Below are positions 24,656 to 35,310 of a DNA stretch of 64,000 nt, piece after piece. The stretch's first letter is position 1. Each line of letters starts with the position of its first letter. This DNA comes from DASSUW01 sp036257565 (GTDB lineage Bacteria; Actinomycetota; Thermoleophilia; Solirubrobacterales; Solirubrobacteraceae). Position numbers and translations under genes: made by a program. A model generated the notes under the pieces. It had not been told where the DNA came from and made no database searches. It saw nothing but the letters and a program-made list of their open reading frames with translations. The DNA is taken from the NCBI GenBank assembly GCA_036257565.1, contig DATAFH010000056.1, positions 3,535 through 67,534 of the forward strand, in the 5' to 3' direction.

Positions 24656-26938
24656 ATGGCCATCGTGCGCGACATCGAGCCGTGGGACGCCCTGCTGGAG
24701 GCCGGGCGTGAGGACGAGCGGCTGGTCATGCAGGCGTCGCAGCACCCGCGGCCGCCCCGCGAGGTCGCGATCCCGGACGCGCTGCACCCCGAGGTCACCG
24801 CCGCGCTCGAGGCCCGGGGGATCGACCGGCTGTGGTCCCACCAGGCCGAGGCGCTGCACGCCGCGTGGGCCGGCCCGACGATCGTCACCACCGGCACCGC
24901 GTCCGGCAAGTCGCTGTGCTTCAACCTGCCGACGCTCGACGTCCTATGCCGCGACTCCCGCGCCCGGGCGCTGTACCTGTACCCGACGAAGGCGCTCGCG
25001 CAGGACCAGGCGCGCGCGCTGAGCGCGCTCGGCGTGGGGCGGGCGCGGCCGGCGATCTACGACGGCGACACGCCGCGCGAGCAGCGGGCGGCGATCCGCC
25101 GGCGCGCCAACGTGGTGCTCACCAATCCGGACATGCTCCATCTGGCGATCCTGCCCAACCACCCCGCCTGGGGCGACTTCCTCTCCAACCTCGCGGTGAT
25201 CGTGGTCGACGAGGCGCACGTGTACCGGGGTGTCTTCGGGTCGCACGTCGCCAACGTGCTGCGCCGGCTGCGGCGGGTGTGCGACGCGTACGGAACCGCG
25301 CCGCGCGTCCTCCTCGCCTCGGCGACGATCGCCAACCCGGGTGAGATGGCCCGCTGGCTCACCGGGCTTGACGACATCACCGTGATCGACCGCGACGGCG
25401 CCCCCGCGGCCAAGCGCACGATCGCCATGTGGAACCCGCCGATCACCGACGAGAAGCTCGCCCTCCGGCGCTCGGTGCTCGCCGAGGCGGCCGACCTGCT
25501 GGCCGACCTCGTCAGCGAGGGCGCGCGCACGATCGTGTTCATGAAGTCGCGCAAGGCGGTCGAGCTGATGTCGCGCTTCGCGCAGCTGACGCTCGAGAAC
25601 CGCGGGCGGTCCGACCTCGTGGAGCGGATCGCGCCCTACCGCGCGGGCTATACCCCCCAGCAGCGGCGCGAGCTCGAGCAGCGGCTGCTCGACGGAAACC
25701 TCCTCGGCGTCGTCTCGACGAACGCGCTCGAGCTCGGGATCGACATCGGCTCGCTCGACGCCGCGGTCTGCGTCACGTTCCCGGGGACGGTGGCGTCGCT
25801 GCGGCAGATGTGGGGACGCGCGGGACGACGCGGGCGCGGGCTTGCGCTGTACGTGGCGGGGGAGGACGGCCTCGACCAGTTCTTCTGCCGCCACCCGGAC
25901 GAGTTCCTCGACCGGCCGGTCGAGGCCGCGATCCTCGATCCCTTCAACGAGCAGCTGCACGCCGCGCACCTGCTGTGCGCGGCGCACGAGGGACCGCTCG
26001 AGGACGCCGACGCCGAGTTCCTGGGACCCGACTGGCGGCAGTTCGCCGACGCGCTCGTGTCCGCCGGCGATCTGCGCGAGCGCCCCGGCGGCACGTTCGT
26101 CCCGCGCCGGCCCGAGGAGTTCCCGGCGGCCGCCGTCTCGCTGCGCTCCGCCGGCCGCGACGGGGTGGTGATCGTCGACTCGAGCTCGGGCGAGCTGCTG
26201 GGGACGGTCGACATGCAGCGGGCCCACTCGACCGTGCACGACGGCGCTGTGTACCTGCACGGCGGCCGGTCGTACGAGGTTGAGGGCCTCGATCTGGATG
26301 GGCGGCGCGCGCTCGTGCACCCGTTCGACGGCGGCTGGTACACGCAGCCGAAGTACGAGACCGACACGTTCATCGAGGGCCTGATCGAGCGGCGGACCGC
26401 GCTCGGGGTGCCGCTCTCGTTTGGGACCGTGGTGGTGACGCACCAGGTGCACGCCTACCAGCGCAAGCGGCTCACGGACCACGAGGCAATCGACCTGATC
26501 GCGCTCGACCTCCCGCAGACCTCGTTCGCCACCCAGGCGCTGTGGTACGAGCTCCCCGACGAGATGTTGGGAGGCTCGCTGCCGCTCGAAAAGCTGCTCG
26601 GCTCGCTGCACGCCGCGGAGCACTCGCAGATCGCGGTGCTGCCGCTGCTGGCCATGTGCGACCGCTGGGACATCGGCGGGCTGTCCACGAACTTCCACGT
26701 GCAGACCGGCCGCTCGACGATCTTCATCTACGACGGCCATCCGGGCGGGATCGGGATCACGCGGCGCGGCTACCGGGCGTTCGAGGTGCTCGTCGACGAC
26801 GCCCACCGGCTCGTGGGCGAGTGCCCGTGCGAGAGCGGCTGCCCGTCGTGTGTGCAGTCGCCCAAGTGCGGCAACCTGAACGAGCCGCTGTCGAAGGCGG
26901 GCTGCGTGGAGCTGATGGGGCGGATGCTCGCTGCTTGA
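24656..26938 (+). CDS. DEAD/DEAH helicase with DUF1998 zinc-binding C-terminus (Hrq1/MrfA type)
   Basis: About 760 residues. Helicase motifs: TGTASGKSLCF (Walker A, ~residues 80-87), YPTKALAQDQ, VDEAHVY (DEAH, ~185), LASATIANP (motif III), TNALELGIDIG, and GRAGRRGRG (motif VI). The C-terminus has the DUF1998 four-cysteine cluster CPCESGCPSC...CGN at ~720-740. Homologues are 3'-5' helicases: B. subtilis MrfA repairs mitomycin damage and mycobacterial SftH/Hrq1 are similar. No MrfB-like nuclease lies next to it. GTG 24650 is an alternative start two codons upstream. Confidence 0.92.
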   Translation: MAIVRDIEPWDALLEAGREDERLVMQASQHPRPPREVAIPDALHPEVTAALEARGIDRLWSHQAEALHAAWAGPTIVTTGTASGKSLCFNLPTLDVLCRDSRARALYLYPTKALAQDQARALSALGVGRARPAIYDGDTPREQRAAIRRRANVVLTNPDMLHLAILPNHPAWGDFLSNLAVIVVDEAHVYRGVFGSHVANVLRRLRRVCDAYGTAPRVLLASATIANPGEMARWLTGLDDITVIDRDGAPAAKRTIAMWNPPITDEKLALRRSVLAEAADLLADLVSEGARTIVFMKSRKAVELMSRFAQLTLENRGRSDLVERIAPYRAGYTPQQRRELEQRLLDGNLLGVVSTNALELGIDIGSLDAAVCVTFPGTVASLRQMWGRAGRRGRGLALYVAGEDGLDQFFCRHPDEFLDRPVEAAILDPFNEQLHAAHLLCAAHEGPLEDADAEFLGPDWRQFADALVSAGDLRERPGGTFVPRRPEEFPAAAVSLRSAGRDGVVIVDSSSGELLGTVDMQRAHSTVHDGAVYLHGGRSYEVEGLDLDGRRALVHPFDGGWYTQPKYETDTFIEGLIERRTALGVPLSFGTVVVTHQVHAYQRKRLTDHEAIDLIALDLPQTSFATQALWYELPDEMLGGSLPLEKLLGSLHAAEHSQIAVLPLLAMCDRWDIGGLSTNFHVQTGRSTIFIYDGHPGGIGITRRGYRAFEVLVDDAHRLVGECPCESGCPSCVQSPKCGNLNEPLSKAGCVELMGRMLAA

Positions 26939-26970
26939 TCTGTAGGCCGTGGTTGCGCCGGCGGACGTCA

Positions 26971-27122
26971 ACGGCGGCTGGGTAGGGCGGGTGAGGGAGC
27001 CGGCGGCGTGCAGAAACTGGCCAATCGCGACATCCTGGCGGGAGCTTGGCCACTTATGCACCGCCCAGGGCACATAAGTGGCCACGTGTGCCGATCAACG
27101 TCGGGATTGGCCACTTTTCGTA
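26971..27122 (+). repeat. TGGCCA-containing intergenic repeat, copy 2
   Basis: Fills the gap 26939-27203 between the helicase and Fe-ADH genes. Shares ordered blocks with copy 1 at 22792-22966, including GGCTGGGTAGGGCGGGTGAG, CTGGCCAATCGCGACAT, TTGGCCACTTATGCA and GATTGGCCACTT; a fourth TGGCCA sits in AAGTGGCCACGTG. No gene is present. Confidence 0.6.
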
Positions 27123-27203
27123 CGCCAGACCGCCCGCCCGAACCCTCACCCCGGCCAACTTCTCCGCGCTCCCTACCTAGCGCAGTTGACGTTCGCCGGT
27201 GCC

Positions 27204-28421
27204 CTACAGCGACGCCCGCAGCACCGCGGCGAGATCCCCCGCACCCACGTCTCGCGGCGCGACAGACAACAGCCGCTGCTGCTTCAACGCCCCCGAGACC
27301 AGGTCGTCGATGTCGCCCTCCCCGTAGCCGAGCTCGCTCAGCGACAGCGGCGCGCCGACGTCGCGCATCAGGTCGAGCAGCACCGACGGCAGCGTCTCCG
27401 AATCCGCGTCAGGAAACGCCCGGCCGGCCAGCAGCTCGGCGACCCGCCGATGGCGCGCGGGGTCGGCCGGGTACGTGAACCGGAACGCCGCGGGGGCGGT
27501 GACGATGACCGACCGCCCGTGCGGAATCCCGTGCCGGAGCCCCGCGATCGGGTAGGCACAGGCGTGCGGCACGTGGACGCCCGCCGCGCCGAACCCGATG
27601 CCGGCCAGAGACGCCGCGAGCATCATCCAGCCGCGCGCCTCCGCGTCTCCGCGCACGGCCGCCCGCAGATACCGTCCCCCGTACTCCAGCGCGCGAGCCG
27701 ACCACACCTCCGAGACCGGCGTCGCCCCCTGGTAGGGCGGCCGCTCGCCGGGCGACGACGGCCGCTCGCGCTCCGCGAAAGGCCGCGCCACGTACGACTC
27801 GGCCGCATGACACACCACGTCGAGCCCGCACGAGGCCACAACCTCCCCCGGCAGCGTCGACGTCAACGACGGGTCTACCAGCGCCTGATCCGGCCGCAGC
27901 GCCCGATGCGAGATCCCGGTCTTGACCCGCAGCTCCGGCACGTCCAGGACCGCCACGCTCGTCGCCTCCGCCCCCGACCCGCACGTCGTCGGGATGGCCA
28001 CCAGCGGCCGCAACGGCCCAGGAACGGCCCGCCCCGCGCCCACCGGCGGGTTGACGTAGTCCATGAGCTCCCCGCCGTGCGTCGCGATCAGGTCCGCGAC
28101 CTTCGCGGTGTCGATGCTCGACCCGCCGCCCACGCCGACGAACCCGTCGAACTCGCCCGCCCGTGCGAACTCGGCCGCCTCCCGGAACGATTCGTCGGTC
28201 GGCTCCACGCGCGCCTGATCCCATACCGAGACATCAATTCCCGCCGCCTCCACCACCGACTGCACGCGCGCCGTGATGCCGGCCCGGACCACCCCCGGGT
28301 CGGAGACCAGCAGAGCCCGCCGCACGCCGAGCCGCTCGAGCTCCCACCCCGCCTCGTCCGCCGCACCGCGGCCGAACTTCAGCGGGGTGGCCTCGAGCGT
28401 GAAGACCTGCTCCCGGCTCAC
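27204..28421 (-). CDS. Iron-containing alcohol dehydrogenase, hydroxyacid-oxoacid transhydrogenase-like
   Basis: The 405-residue product has the Fe-ADH cofactor motif GVGGGSSIDTAKVADL, the threonine-rich AIPTTCGSGAEATSVAVL, and metal-binding blocks GLDVVCHAAESYV and GLRHGIPHGRSV. The insertion GIGFGAAGVHVPHACAYPI is characteristic of ADHFE1/HOT proteins, which couple oxidation of 4-hydroxybutyrate to reduction of 2-oxoglutarate. It overlaps the upstream transporter gene by 4 nt, so import and oxidation of a hydroxy- or dicarboxylic acid is a reasonable reading. The exact substrate is inference. Confidence 0.87.
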   Translation of the reverse strand: MSREQVFTLEATPLKFGRGAADEAGWELERLGVRRALLVSDPGVVRAGITARVQSVVEAAGIDVSVWDQARVEPTDESFREAAEFARAGEFDGFVGVGGGSSIDTAKVADLIATHGGELMDYVNPPVGAGRAVPGPLRPLVAIPTTCGSGAEATSVAVLDVPELRVKTGISHRALRPDQALVDPSLTSTLPGEVVASCGLDVVCHAAESYVARPFAERERPSSPGERPPYQGATPVSEVWSARALEYGGRYLRAAVRGDAEARGWMMLAASLAGIGFGAAGVHVPHACAYPIAGLRHGIPHGRSVIVTAPAAFRFTYPADPARHRRVAELLAGRAFPDADSETLPSVLLDLMRDVGAPLSLSELGYGEGDIDDLVSGALKQQRLLSVAPRDVGAGDLAAVLRASL

Positions 28422-29785
28422 CGGACGCCGGTGGTCTCCTCGACGCGCGAGCGGTCGAAGCGGCGCTCGCGGACCAGCTCCTGCTCCTCTTCCTCGTCCT
28501 CCTCGACGTCCTTGTGCAGCGTCTCGGAGGCGAACAGGGTGGCGACGACCGAGATCAGGCCCATGGCGCTCACATAGATCGCCACCAGCGTCGGGCTGCC
28601 GTCACCCGCCGCCAGCAGCGCGGTGGCGATCAGCGGAGCGAACCCGCCGGCGAACACCGACGCCAGCTGGTAGCCCAGCGACGCGCCGCTGTACCGCACC
28701 CGGGTCCCGAACAGCTCGGCGAAGAACGCCGCCTGCGGCCCGTACATGAGGTCATGGCCCAGGTTGACGCCGACCACGATCGCCAGCCAGATGAGGATCG
28801 GCGACTCGGTGTTGAGCAGCCCGAACAAGGGGAACGCCCACAGCGTCGTGACCACCGCGCCCGCCAGATAGAGCGGCCGCCGCCCCACGCGGTCTGACAG
28901 CGCGCCGAAGAGCGGCACCGTGAACAGGCCGATGGCCGCCGCGATGATCACGCCGGTGAGCATCGTGTTCTTGCTCAGCCCGAGCTCGTCCTCGCCGTAG
29001 GCGAGCACGAACACCGTGAGGATGTAGAAGGCGCCGTTCTCGGCGACCCGCATGCCCATCGCCACGAGCACCTCGCGCGGGTACTTGCGCACGACGTCGA
29101 CGATCGGCTTCCGCGCCTCGGTCTTCGTCTCCTTGACGCGCTGGAACGCGGGCGACTCCATGATCCGCAGCCGGATGAAGAGCCCGACCGCGACGAGCGC
29201 GGCGCTGGCCAGGAACGGGACGCGCCAGCCCCAGCTCATGAACGCGGCCTCGCTGGTGACGGCCTGCACGATCGCGAACGCGCTGGTGGAGAGCAGCAGG
29301 CCGGCCGGCACGCCCATCTGGGGCCACGACCCGAAGAACCCGCGGCGCCCCGGCGGCGCGTGCTCGACCGACATCAGCACCGCGCCGCCCCACTCGCCGC
29401 CGACGCCGATGCCCTGGGCGAAGCGCAGCACCACGAGCAGGATCGGGGCCAGCACGCCGATCGACGAGTGGGTCGGCAGGCAGCCGATCAGGAACGTCGC
29501 CACGCCCATGATGAGCAGCGACATGACGAGCATCGACTTGCGGCCGATGCGGTCGCCGAAGTGCCCGAACACGATCCCGCCCAGCGGGCGCGCCGCGAAG
29601 CCCACGGCGTAGGTGCTGAACGCGAGCAGCGTGCCCACGAGCGGCTCGGCGTCTGGGAAGAACAGCTGGTCGAACACCAGCGCCGCAGCCGTGCCGTACA
29701 GGAAGAAGTCGTACCACTCGATCGTGGTCCCGATGAAGCTGGCCATCGCGACCTTGCGCACCGATTGTGTCCGCCCTGCGTCCAT
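28418..29785 (-). CDS. MFS transporter, metabolite:H+ symporter (MHS) family
   Basis: The 455-residue protein begins RKVAMASFIGTTIEWYDFFLYG, the MHS-family signature, with GHFGDRIGRKSMLVMSLLIMG in two pieces, LLVVLRFAQGIGVGGEWGGAVL and GALSDRVGRRPLYLAGA. Twelve helices fit. Relatives include ShiA, ProP and KgtP, which import organic acids or osmolytes with protons. The C-terminus carries an acidic run of Glu/Asp followed by an Arg-rich tail. It is coupled to the Fe-ADH gene by an ATGA overlap. Confidence 0.9.
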   Translation of the reverse strand: MDAGRTQSVRKVAMASFIGTTIEWYDFFLYGTAAALVFDQLFFPDAEPLVGTLLAFSTYAVGFAARPLGGIVFGHFGDRIGRKSMLVMSLLIMGVATFLIGCLPTHSSIGVLAPILLVVLRFAQGIGVGGEWGGAVLMSVEHAPPGRRGFFGSWPQMGVPAGLLLSTSAFAIVQAVTSEAAFMSWGWRVPFLASAALVAVGLFIRLRIMESPAFQRVKETKTEARKPIVDVVRKYPREVLVAMGMRVAENGAFYILTVFVLAYGEDELGLSKNTMLTGVIIAAAIGLFTVPLFGALSDRVGRRPLYLAGAVVTTLWAFPLFGLLNTESPILIWLAIVVGVNLGHDLMYGPQAAFFAELFGTRVRYSGASLGYQLASVFAGGFAPLIATALLAAGDGSPTLVAIYVSAMGLISVVATLFASETLHKDVEEDEEEEQELVRERRFDRSRVEETTGVR

Positions 29786-29832
29786 CGACCCGCACCTCCC
29801 TCGGTTTCCGAGCCCGAGGGAGCGCGTACCCG

Positions 29833-30807
29833 TCAGAGCGGGCGGCCGAACCAGACGAGCGACAGCGCCCCGCCCGCCAGCAGGAGCATCACGGCGCCCC
29901 CGGCGAAGGCCGCGGTCACCTCGCGCTCCTCCTGCTTGGACGACAGGCGGGTGCCGAGGTTCGAGTAGATCGACTCGAGTCGCGCGGCGTCCGGCGCCGC
30001 AAAGTAGCGGCCGCCGGTTGTGCGCGCGATCTCCCGCAGCGTCTCGGTGTCCGGCGGCACCTGGATGCGCTGGGTGAAGCCGAACTGGTCGCGCACCTCG
30101 ACCTCGCCCGTGGGCGTCCCCAGTGCGATCGTGAAGACCGGGATCCGAAGCTGCGCGGCCTGCCGGGCCACGTCGACCGGCGAGATGCTGCTCTGCGTGT
30201 CCTTGCCGTCGGAGAGCAGGACGAGCACCGACGGGAGCCGTCGCGTGCCGGTGCCGCGCTCGTCGGGCACGGGCTGGCGCGCGAGCTCGAGCGCGCGCTG
30301 GAGCCCCGTCGCCATCGCGGTCCCGCCCTCGGCGCGCAGCCGGTCGAGCGCCCCGCGCACGGGCGAGCGATCGGTGGTCGGCGGTGCCTGGACCTCGGCC
30401 GCGTCGGCGAACGTGACCAGCCCGAGCCGGAACGTCTCCGGCAGCTCGTCGGTGAGCCGCCGCGCGGCGCGCACGGCCGCGCTCAGGCGGTCCGGCTCCA
30501 CGTCAGTGGCGTTCATCGAGCCCGAGATGTCGGTCACCATCATCACCGTTGCGGCCCGCTGCGGGGCGGCCACGGTCCGCTGCGGCCTCGCCAGCGCCAC
30601 GATCAGCACGGTCAGCGCCGCGAGCACGAGCAGCGGCGGCACGTGGCGGCGGAAGCCCGGCCGCGCGGTCACGAGGTTCGGGAGCAGCGCCGGGTTGGCG
30701 AACGTCGCCGCCTCGCGCCGCCGGCGCCGCTGCATCGACACGTAGATCATCGCGGCCAGCGGGACGAGCACCAGGCCCGCGAGCATCAGGGGCTCCCGGA
30801 ATGTCAT
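29833..30807 (-). CDS. BatA-like VWA domain membrane protein (second copy)
   Basis: The 324-residue protein starts MTFREPLMLAGLVLVPLAA, has a second N-terminal helix, a von Willebrand A domain with complete MIDAS (TDISGSMNAT near residue 92, TAMATG, LLSDGKD), and a C-terminal membrane helix. It is a paralogue of the product at 31772-32737, sharing the FREP start, the MIDAS and the REVTAAFAGG segment before the last helix. It closes the HtrA-MoxR-VWA-DUF58-VWA operon. Such proteins work with MoxR ATPases in envelope stress or complex assembly. Confidence 0.9.
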   Translation of the reverse strand: MTFREPLMLAGLVLVPLAAMIYVSMQRRRRREAATFANPALLPNLVTARPGFRRHVPPLLVLAALTVLIVALARPQRTVAAPQRAATVMMVTDISGSMNATDVEPDRLSAAVRAARRLTDELPETFRLGLVTFADAAEVQAPPTTDRSPVRGALDRLRAEGGTAMATGLQRALELARQPVPDERGTGTRRLPSVLVLLSDGKDTQSSISPVDVARQAAQLRIPVFTIALGTPTGEVEVRDQFGFTQRIQVPPDTETLREIARTTGGRYFAAPDAARLESIYSNLGTRLSSKQEEREVTAAFAGGAVMLLLAGGALSLVWFGRPL

Positions 30808-31775
30808 GCGACGACCTCCGGCCCCGGCCGCCGCAACGGCGCGGCACGCATGGCGATCCGCCCACGACGCAAGTGGCCCGCGAGGTCGCGCAGCCAGTCG
30901 CCGGCCGTGGAGAGCACGAGATGGTCGGCGCCGGCACGGCGCAGCGCGGCAGCGACCTCCTCACGCTCCTCCATCGCGGCGCGCGCGAAGCGCTTCCGCA
31001 CGCCCCGGCGGCTCGTGTTGACCTGCAGCTGGCGGCCGGTCTCGGGGTCGACGAGCCAGAGGTCGCCCATCGGGGTCAGCTCGAGCTCGCGCGGGTCGCG
31101 GATCTCCACGGCGAGCACGCCGTGCCGGCCGCGCAGTGCGCGCAGCGGCCCCTCCCAGTCGCGCTCGCCGCGGAAGTCGGAGATGACGGCGATGAGGCCC
31201 CGGGCGCGCGCGACGGCCGCCACCGCCTGCACCGCCCCGCCCAGCGACGTCGCGCCCTGCCCGTCCTCCGCCGGGCCCTGGCGCAGCTCGGCCAGCAGCT
31301 GGAGGAGCCCGAGGCGCCCCTGGCGAGGCCGCAGGACGCGCGGGGCGCCGGCCCCGAAGGCGGCGACGCCGAGCCGGTTGCCGCGCCGGGTGGCCACGTG
31401 GCCGAGCGCCAGCGCGACGCCCTCAGCAACGTCGGCCTTTCGCCGCTCGGCGGTGCCGAACGTCATCGAGGCCGACGCATCCAGGACGATCCAGGCGGTC
31501 AGCGCCCGCTCGCCGACGTGCACGCGCACGTGCGGCTCCTGCATGCGGGCGGTCACGTTCCAGTCGATGTGGCGCACGTCGTCGCCCGGCAGGTACGGCC
31601 GGATGGTGGCCAGCTCGGTCCCGGCACCGACCTGCGGTGTCAGGTGCTCGCCCGGGATCATGCTCTCGACGCGGCGTAGCACGGCGAGGTCGAGCGAGCG
31701 CAGGACCGCCGGCGGGACTGGGCCGGGGCCGGGACGATCCGGCGTGCGCTCGACGGCGGCGGGCGGGAGCCTCAC
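30804..31775 (-). CDS. DUF58 domain protein
   Basis: The 323-residue protein carries the DUF58 signature IRPYLPGDDVRHIDWNVTAR at about residues 58-77, then a VWA-like fold with VLDASASMTFG in place of a classical MIDAS. DUF58 proteins are regular partners of MoxR ATPases. The gene overlaps both flanking VWA genes by 4 nt. No transglutaminase-like partner gene is present nearby. Confidence 0.92.
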   Translation of the reverse strand: MRLPPAAVERTPDRPGPGPVPPAVLRSLDLAVLRRVESMIPGEHLTPQVGAGTELATIRPYLPGDDVRHIDWNVTARMQEPHVRVHVGERALTAWIVLDASASMTFGTAERRKADVAEGVALALGHVATRRGNRLGVAAFGAGAPRVLRPRQGRLGLLQLLAELRQGPAEDGQGATSLGGAVQAVAAVARARGLIAVISDFRGERDWEGPLRALRGRHGVLAVEIRDPRELELTPMGDLWLVDPETGRQLQVNTSRRGVRKRFARAAMEEREEVAAALRRAGADHLVLSTAGDWLRDLAGHLRRGRIAMRAAPLRRPGPEVVA

Positions 31776-32733
31776 GGCAACCGCCCTCCGCGCGCCATCG
31801 CGGCCACCATGCCGACGAGCAGCAGTGCCAGGCCGCCGCCCGCGAACGCGGCGGTGACCTCCTGCCTCTCCTGGCGGGTGGAGAGCCGCGTGCCGATCGC
31901 CTTGAAGACCTCGGTCAGCCGCTGCGAGTCGGTCGCCGCGTAGTAGCGCCCGCGCGTCTCACGCGCGATCTCCTGCAGCGTCGCCGTGTCGGGCGGGACC
32001 GGGACGCGCCGCGTCGTGCCGTCCGGGTTCTTCGGCTCGAGGTAGCCGCGGGCCGTCCCCAGCGCCACCGCGTAGACCGGGATCCGGAGGCGCTTCGCGC
32101 GCTCGGCGACGGTGATCGGGTCCGAGCCGGCCGTGCTGGCGCCGTCCGAGAGCAGCACGATCGCGCCCGGGAGGCGGCGCGGCGGCCCCGTGCCGTCGCT
32201 CACCCGCGTGCGCACGGCCTCGAGGCCGAGCGCCAGCCCGTCGCCCATCGCCGACTTGCCGGAGAACCGCAGGCTCTGCAGGCCCGCGCGCACACGCTCC
32301 TTGTCGGTCGTCGGCTCGACGTACTGCGACGCGCGGGTGCCGAAGCCCACCAGGCCGAGCCGGAAGCCGCGCGGCAGCTCGTCCACGAGATCGCGGCCCG
32401 CGGCCTGGGCGGCGGCCAGGCGGCTCGGCTTGACGTCGGTCGCGAACATGGAGCCCGAGAGGTCGGTGACCATCACCACCGTCGCCTCCTCCTGCTCGGC
32501 CGCCACCGTGCGCTCGGGCCGCCCCAAGGCGACCAGCAGCGCCGCCAAGGCGAGCACAGCCAGGAGCGCCGGCAGGTGGCGGGCCCAGCCGGCCCGCGCC
32601 GCCACGCTCGCCAGCACGTCGACGTTCGTGTAGCGGACCGCGAAGCGCCGTCGGCGGCGCTGGGCCACGACGTACGCGAGCACCGCGAGCGGGACCAGCG
32701 CCAGCCCCAGCAGCAGGACGGGCTCCCGGAAGC

Positions 32734-32737
<4 letters not shown>
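31772..32737 (-). CDS. BatA-like VWA domain membrane protein (first copy)
   Basis: GTG 32737 overlaps the MoxR stop (GTGA) and gives 321 residues: VSFREPVLLLGLALVPLAV helix, a second helix, a VWA domain with TDLSGSMFAT MIDAS (about residue 92), KSAMGDG and LLSDGAST, and a C-terminal helix near 295-315. It is a close paralogue of the product at 29833-30807. Two BatA-like proteins around one DUF58 protein may form a heteromeric assembly. Confidence 0.9.
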
Positions 32738-33762
<1,025 letters not shown>

Positions 33763-33777
33763 GCCATCGTCTCCGTT

Positions 33778-34863
33778 CTAGGGGTTGGTCGCTTGGTCGG
33801 GCTGGGTGCCCAGCTTTACGGTGAGAGTACGCCGATCGCCGCCACGCTCGACCACGATCTGCACCTCGTCGCCGGGTCGCCGGGCGTTCACGGCCGACGA
33901 GATGTCGTCCGCCTCGCGGACCGGCTGGCCGGCGATCTCGACGATCACGTCGCCCTGCCGCACGCCGGCGCGGGCCGCGGGCCCGCCGCCGGTGACGGCG
34001 AAGACGGTCACCCCGTCGCCCGTGCCCGCCCGGCTGCGGACCCCGAGGAACGCGCGCGGCACGTCCCGGCCCTCCTCGAGCGCCGGCAGCGAGCGCTTGA
34101 TCTCGTCGACCGGCACGGCAAAGCCGACGCCGGTGTTGCCGTTGCCGCCACCGGTGCGGATCTGGGAGTTGACGCCGATCACGCGGCGGTCGCCGTCGAG
34201 CAGCGGGCCGCCCGAATTGCCGGGGTTGATCGCCGCGTCGGTCTGGATCGCGTTCGAGATCGAGAAGCCGTTGGGCGCCGTGATCGTCCGGCCGAGCGCC
34301 GAGATGATGCCGCTCGTGACCGAGCCCTCGAGCCCGAACGGGCTGCCGATGGCGATCGCCGGGTCACCGGGGCGCAGGTCCTCGGAGGCGCCGAGCTCGA
34401 GTGCCCGCAGGTTGCCGTCGACGTCGTCCGGGTTCACCTTGAGCAGCGCGAGGTCCGCGGACGGGTCGGCGCCGAGCAGCCGCGCGTCGATCGGGGGGCC
34501 GTCCTCGCCGAAGCGCACGACGAACTGGTCGGCGCCGTCGACGACGTGCTCGTTGGTGATGATGCGCCCCTCGCGGTCGATCACGAAGCCTGAGCCGGAG
34601 GCCGCCTGGCCCCCGCCCGGGAACGGCAGCTCGCCGCGCCCGGAGTTGGCCTGTACGAAGACCACACCCGGCGACACGCGCTCGTAGATGCCGGCGACGC
34701 TGGCCGGCGCGCGGCGCGGGGCGGCTGGGCTCGCCGCGGCTGGCGGGGTGGACGTGGCGGCGGTCTGCGAGGAGCCGTCGTCGAAGGCGCCCGCGATCGC
34801 GAGCACCCCCACGACGGCCCCCACGGCGACCGCGCCGGCGATGAAGAAGAGCAGCCGGCTCAT
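33778..34863 (-). CDS. HtrA/DegP-like serine protease with PDZ domain
   Basis: The 361-residue protein has an N-terminal membrane anchor (LLFFIAGAVAVGAVVGVLAI), an Ala/Pro-rich linker and a trypsin-like domain with His in ITNEHVV (about 105), Asp in ADLALLKV (about 136) and Ser in NPGNSGGPLLDG (about 217). A single PDZ domain follows (GGPAARAGVRQGDVIVEIAG). It degrades or chaperones misfolded envelope proteins. Its position before MoxR/VWA/DUF58 genes suggests a shared envelope-quality role. Confidence 0.93.
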   Translation of the reverse strand: MSRLLFFIAGAVAVGAVVGVLAIAGAFDDGSSQTAATSTPPAAASPAAPRRAPASVAGIYERVSPGVVFVQANSGRGELPFPGGGQAASGSGFVIDREGRIITNEHVVDGADQFVVRFGEDGPPIDARLLGADPSADLALLKVNPDDVDGNLRALELGASEDLRPGDPAIAIGSPFGLEGSVTSGIISALGRTITAPNGFSISNAIQTDAAINPGNSGGPLLDGDRRVIGVNSQIRTGGGNGNTGVGFAVPVDEIKRSLPALEEGRDVPRAFLGVRSRAGTGDGVTVFAVTGGGPAARAGVRQGDVIVEIAGQPVREADDISSAVNARRPGDEVQIVVERGGDRRTLTVKLGTQPDQATNP

Positions 34864-34906
34864 GGCGCTTATTCCACCGGCGCCCTGTGAGATCTGGATA
34901 AAGGGC

Positions 34907-35224
34907 CTAGTCGAAGAGCTCGTCGAGGAAGCTCTTGCGCTTCTTGTGCTTGCGGTGCGAGCGGTAGTCCTTGTAGATCCGCTCTGCCGTGTGGGTGTCG
35001 AAGCCGTAGCCCTTCTCGGGCTTCCGCTTGCCGTGACCGGTCATCTCGCGGACGAAGTCCTCTTCGTCGTCGTCGACGGCGCCGACGACCCGGCGCTCGT
35101 TCTCGAGGATGCGGTCAAGCTCGCCGCGGTCGAGCCAGACGCCTCGGCAATTGCGGCAGGCGTCCACGCGCACGCCGCTGCGCTCGAGATCGACCAACTC
35201 ACCGCCGCACGAGGGGCACGTCAT
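34907..35224 (-). CDS. TFIIB-type zinc-ribbon protein
   Basis: This 105-residue protein opens with CPSC (3-6) and CRNC (23-26), followed by GVWLDRGELDRIL, the zf-TFIIB family pattern. The rest is highly charged: an acidic run EDFVREM and a Lys/His/Arg-rich tail ending FLDELFD. Function of the family is unknown. A GGCGCC-containing inverted repeat lies upstream at 35268-35286. Confidence 0.88.
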   Translation of the reverse strand: MTCPSCGGELVDLERSGVRVDACRNCRGVWLDRGELDRILENERRVVGAVDDDEEDFVREMTGHGKRKPEKGYGFDTHTAERIYKDYRSHRKHKKRKSFLDELFD

Positions 35225-35310
35225 CGCCGCGGATCGTACCCGGACGGATTGTTATCGTGCCCAATCGGCGCCTCGGGAGGGCGCCTATCCACAGGTAGGG
35301 GAGGGATCTC

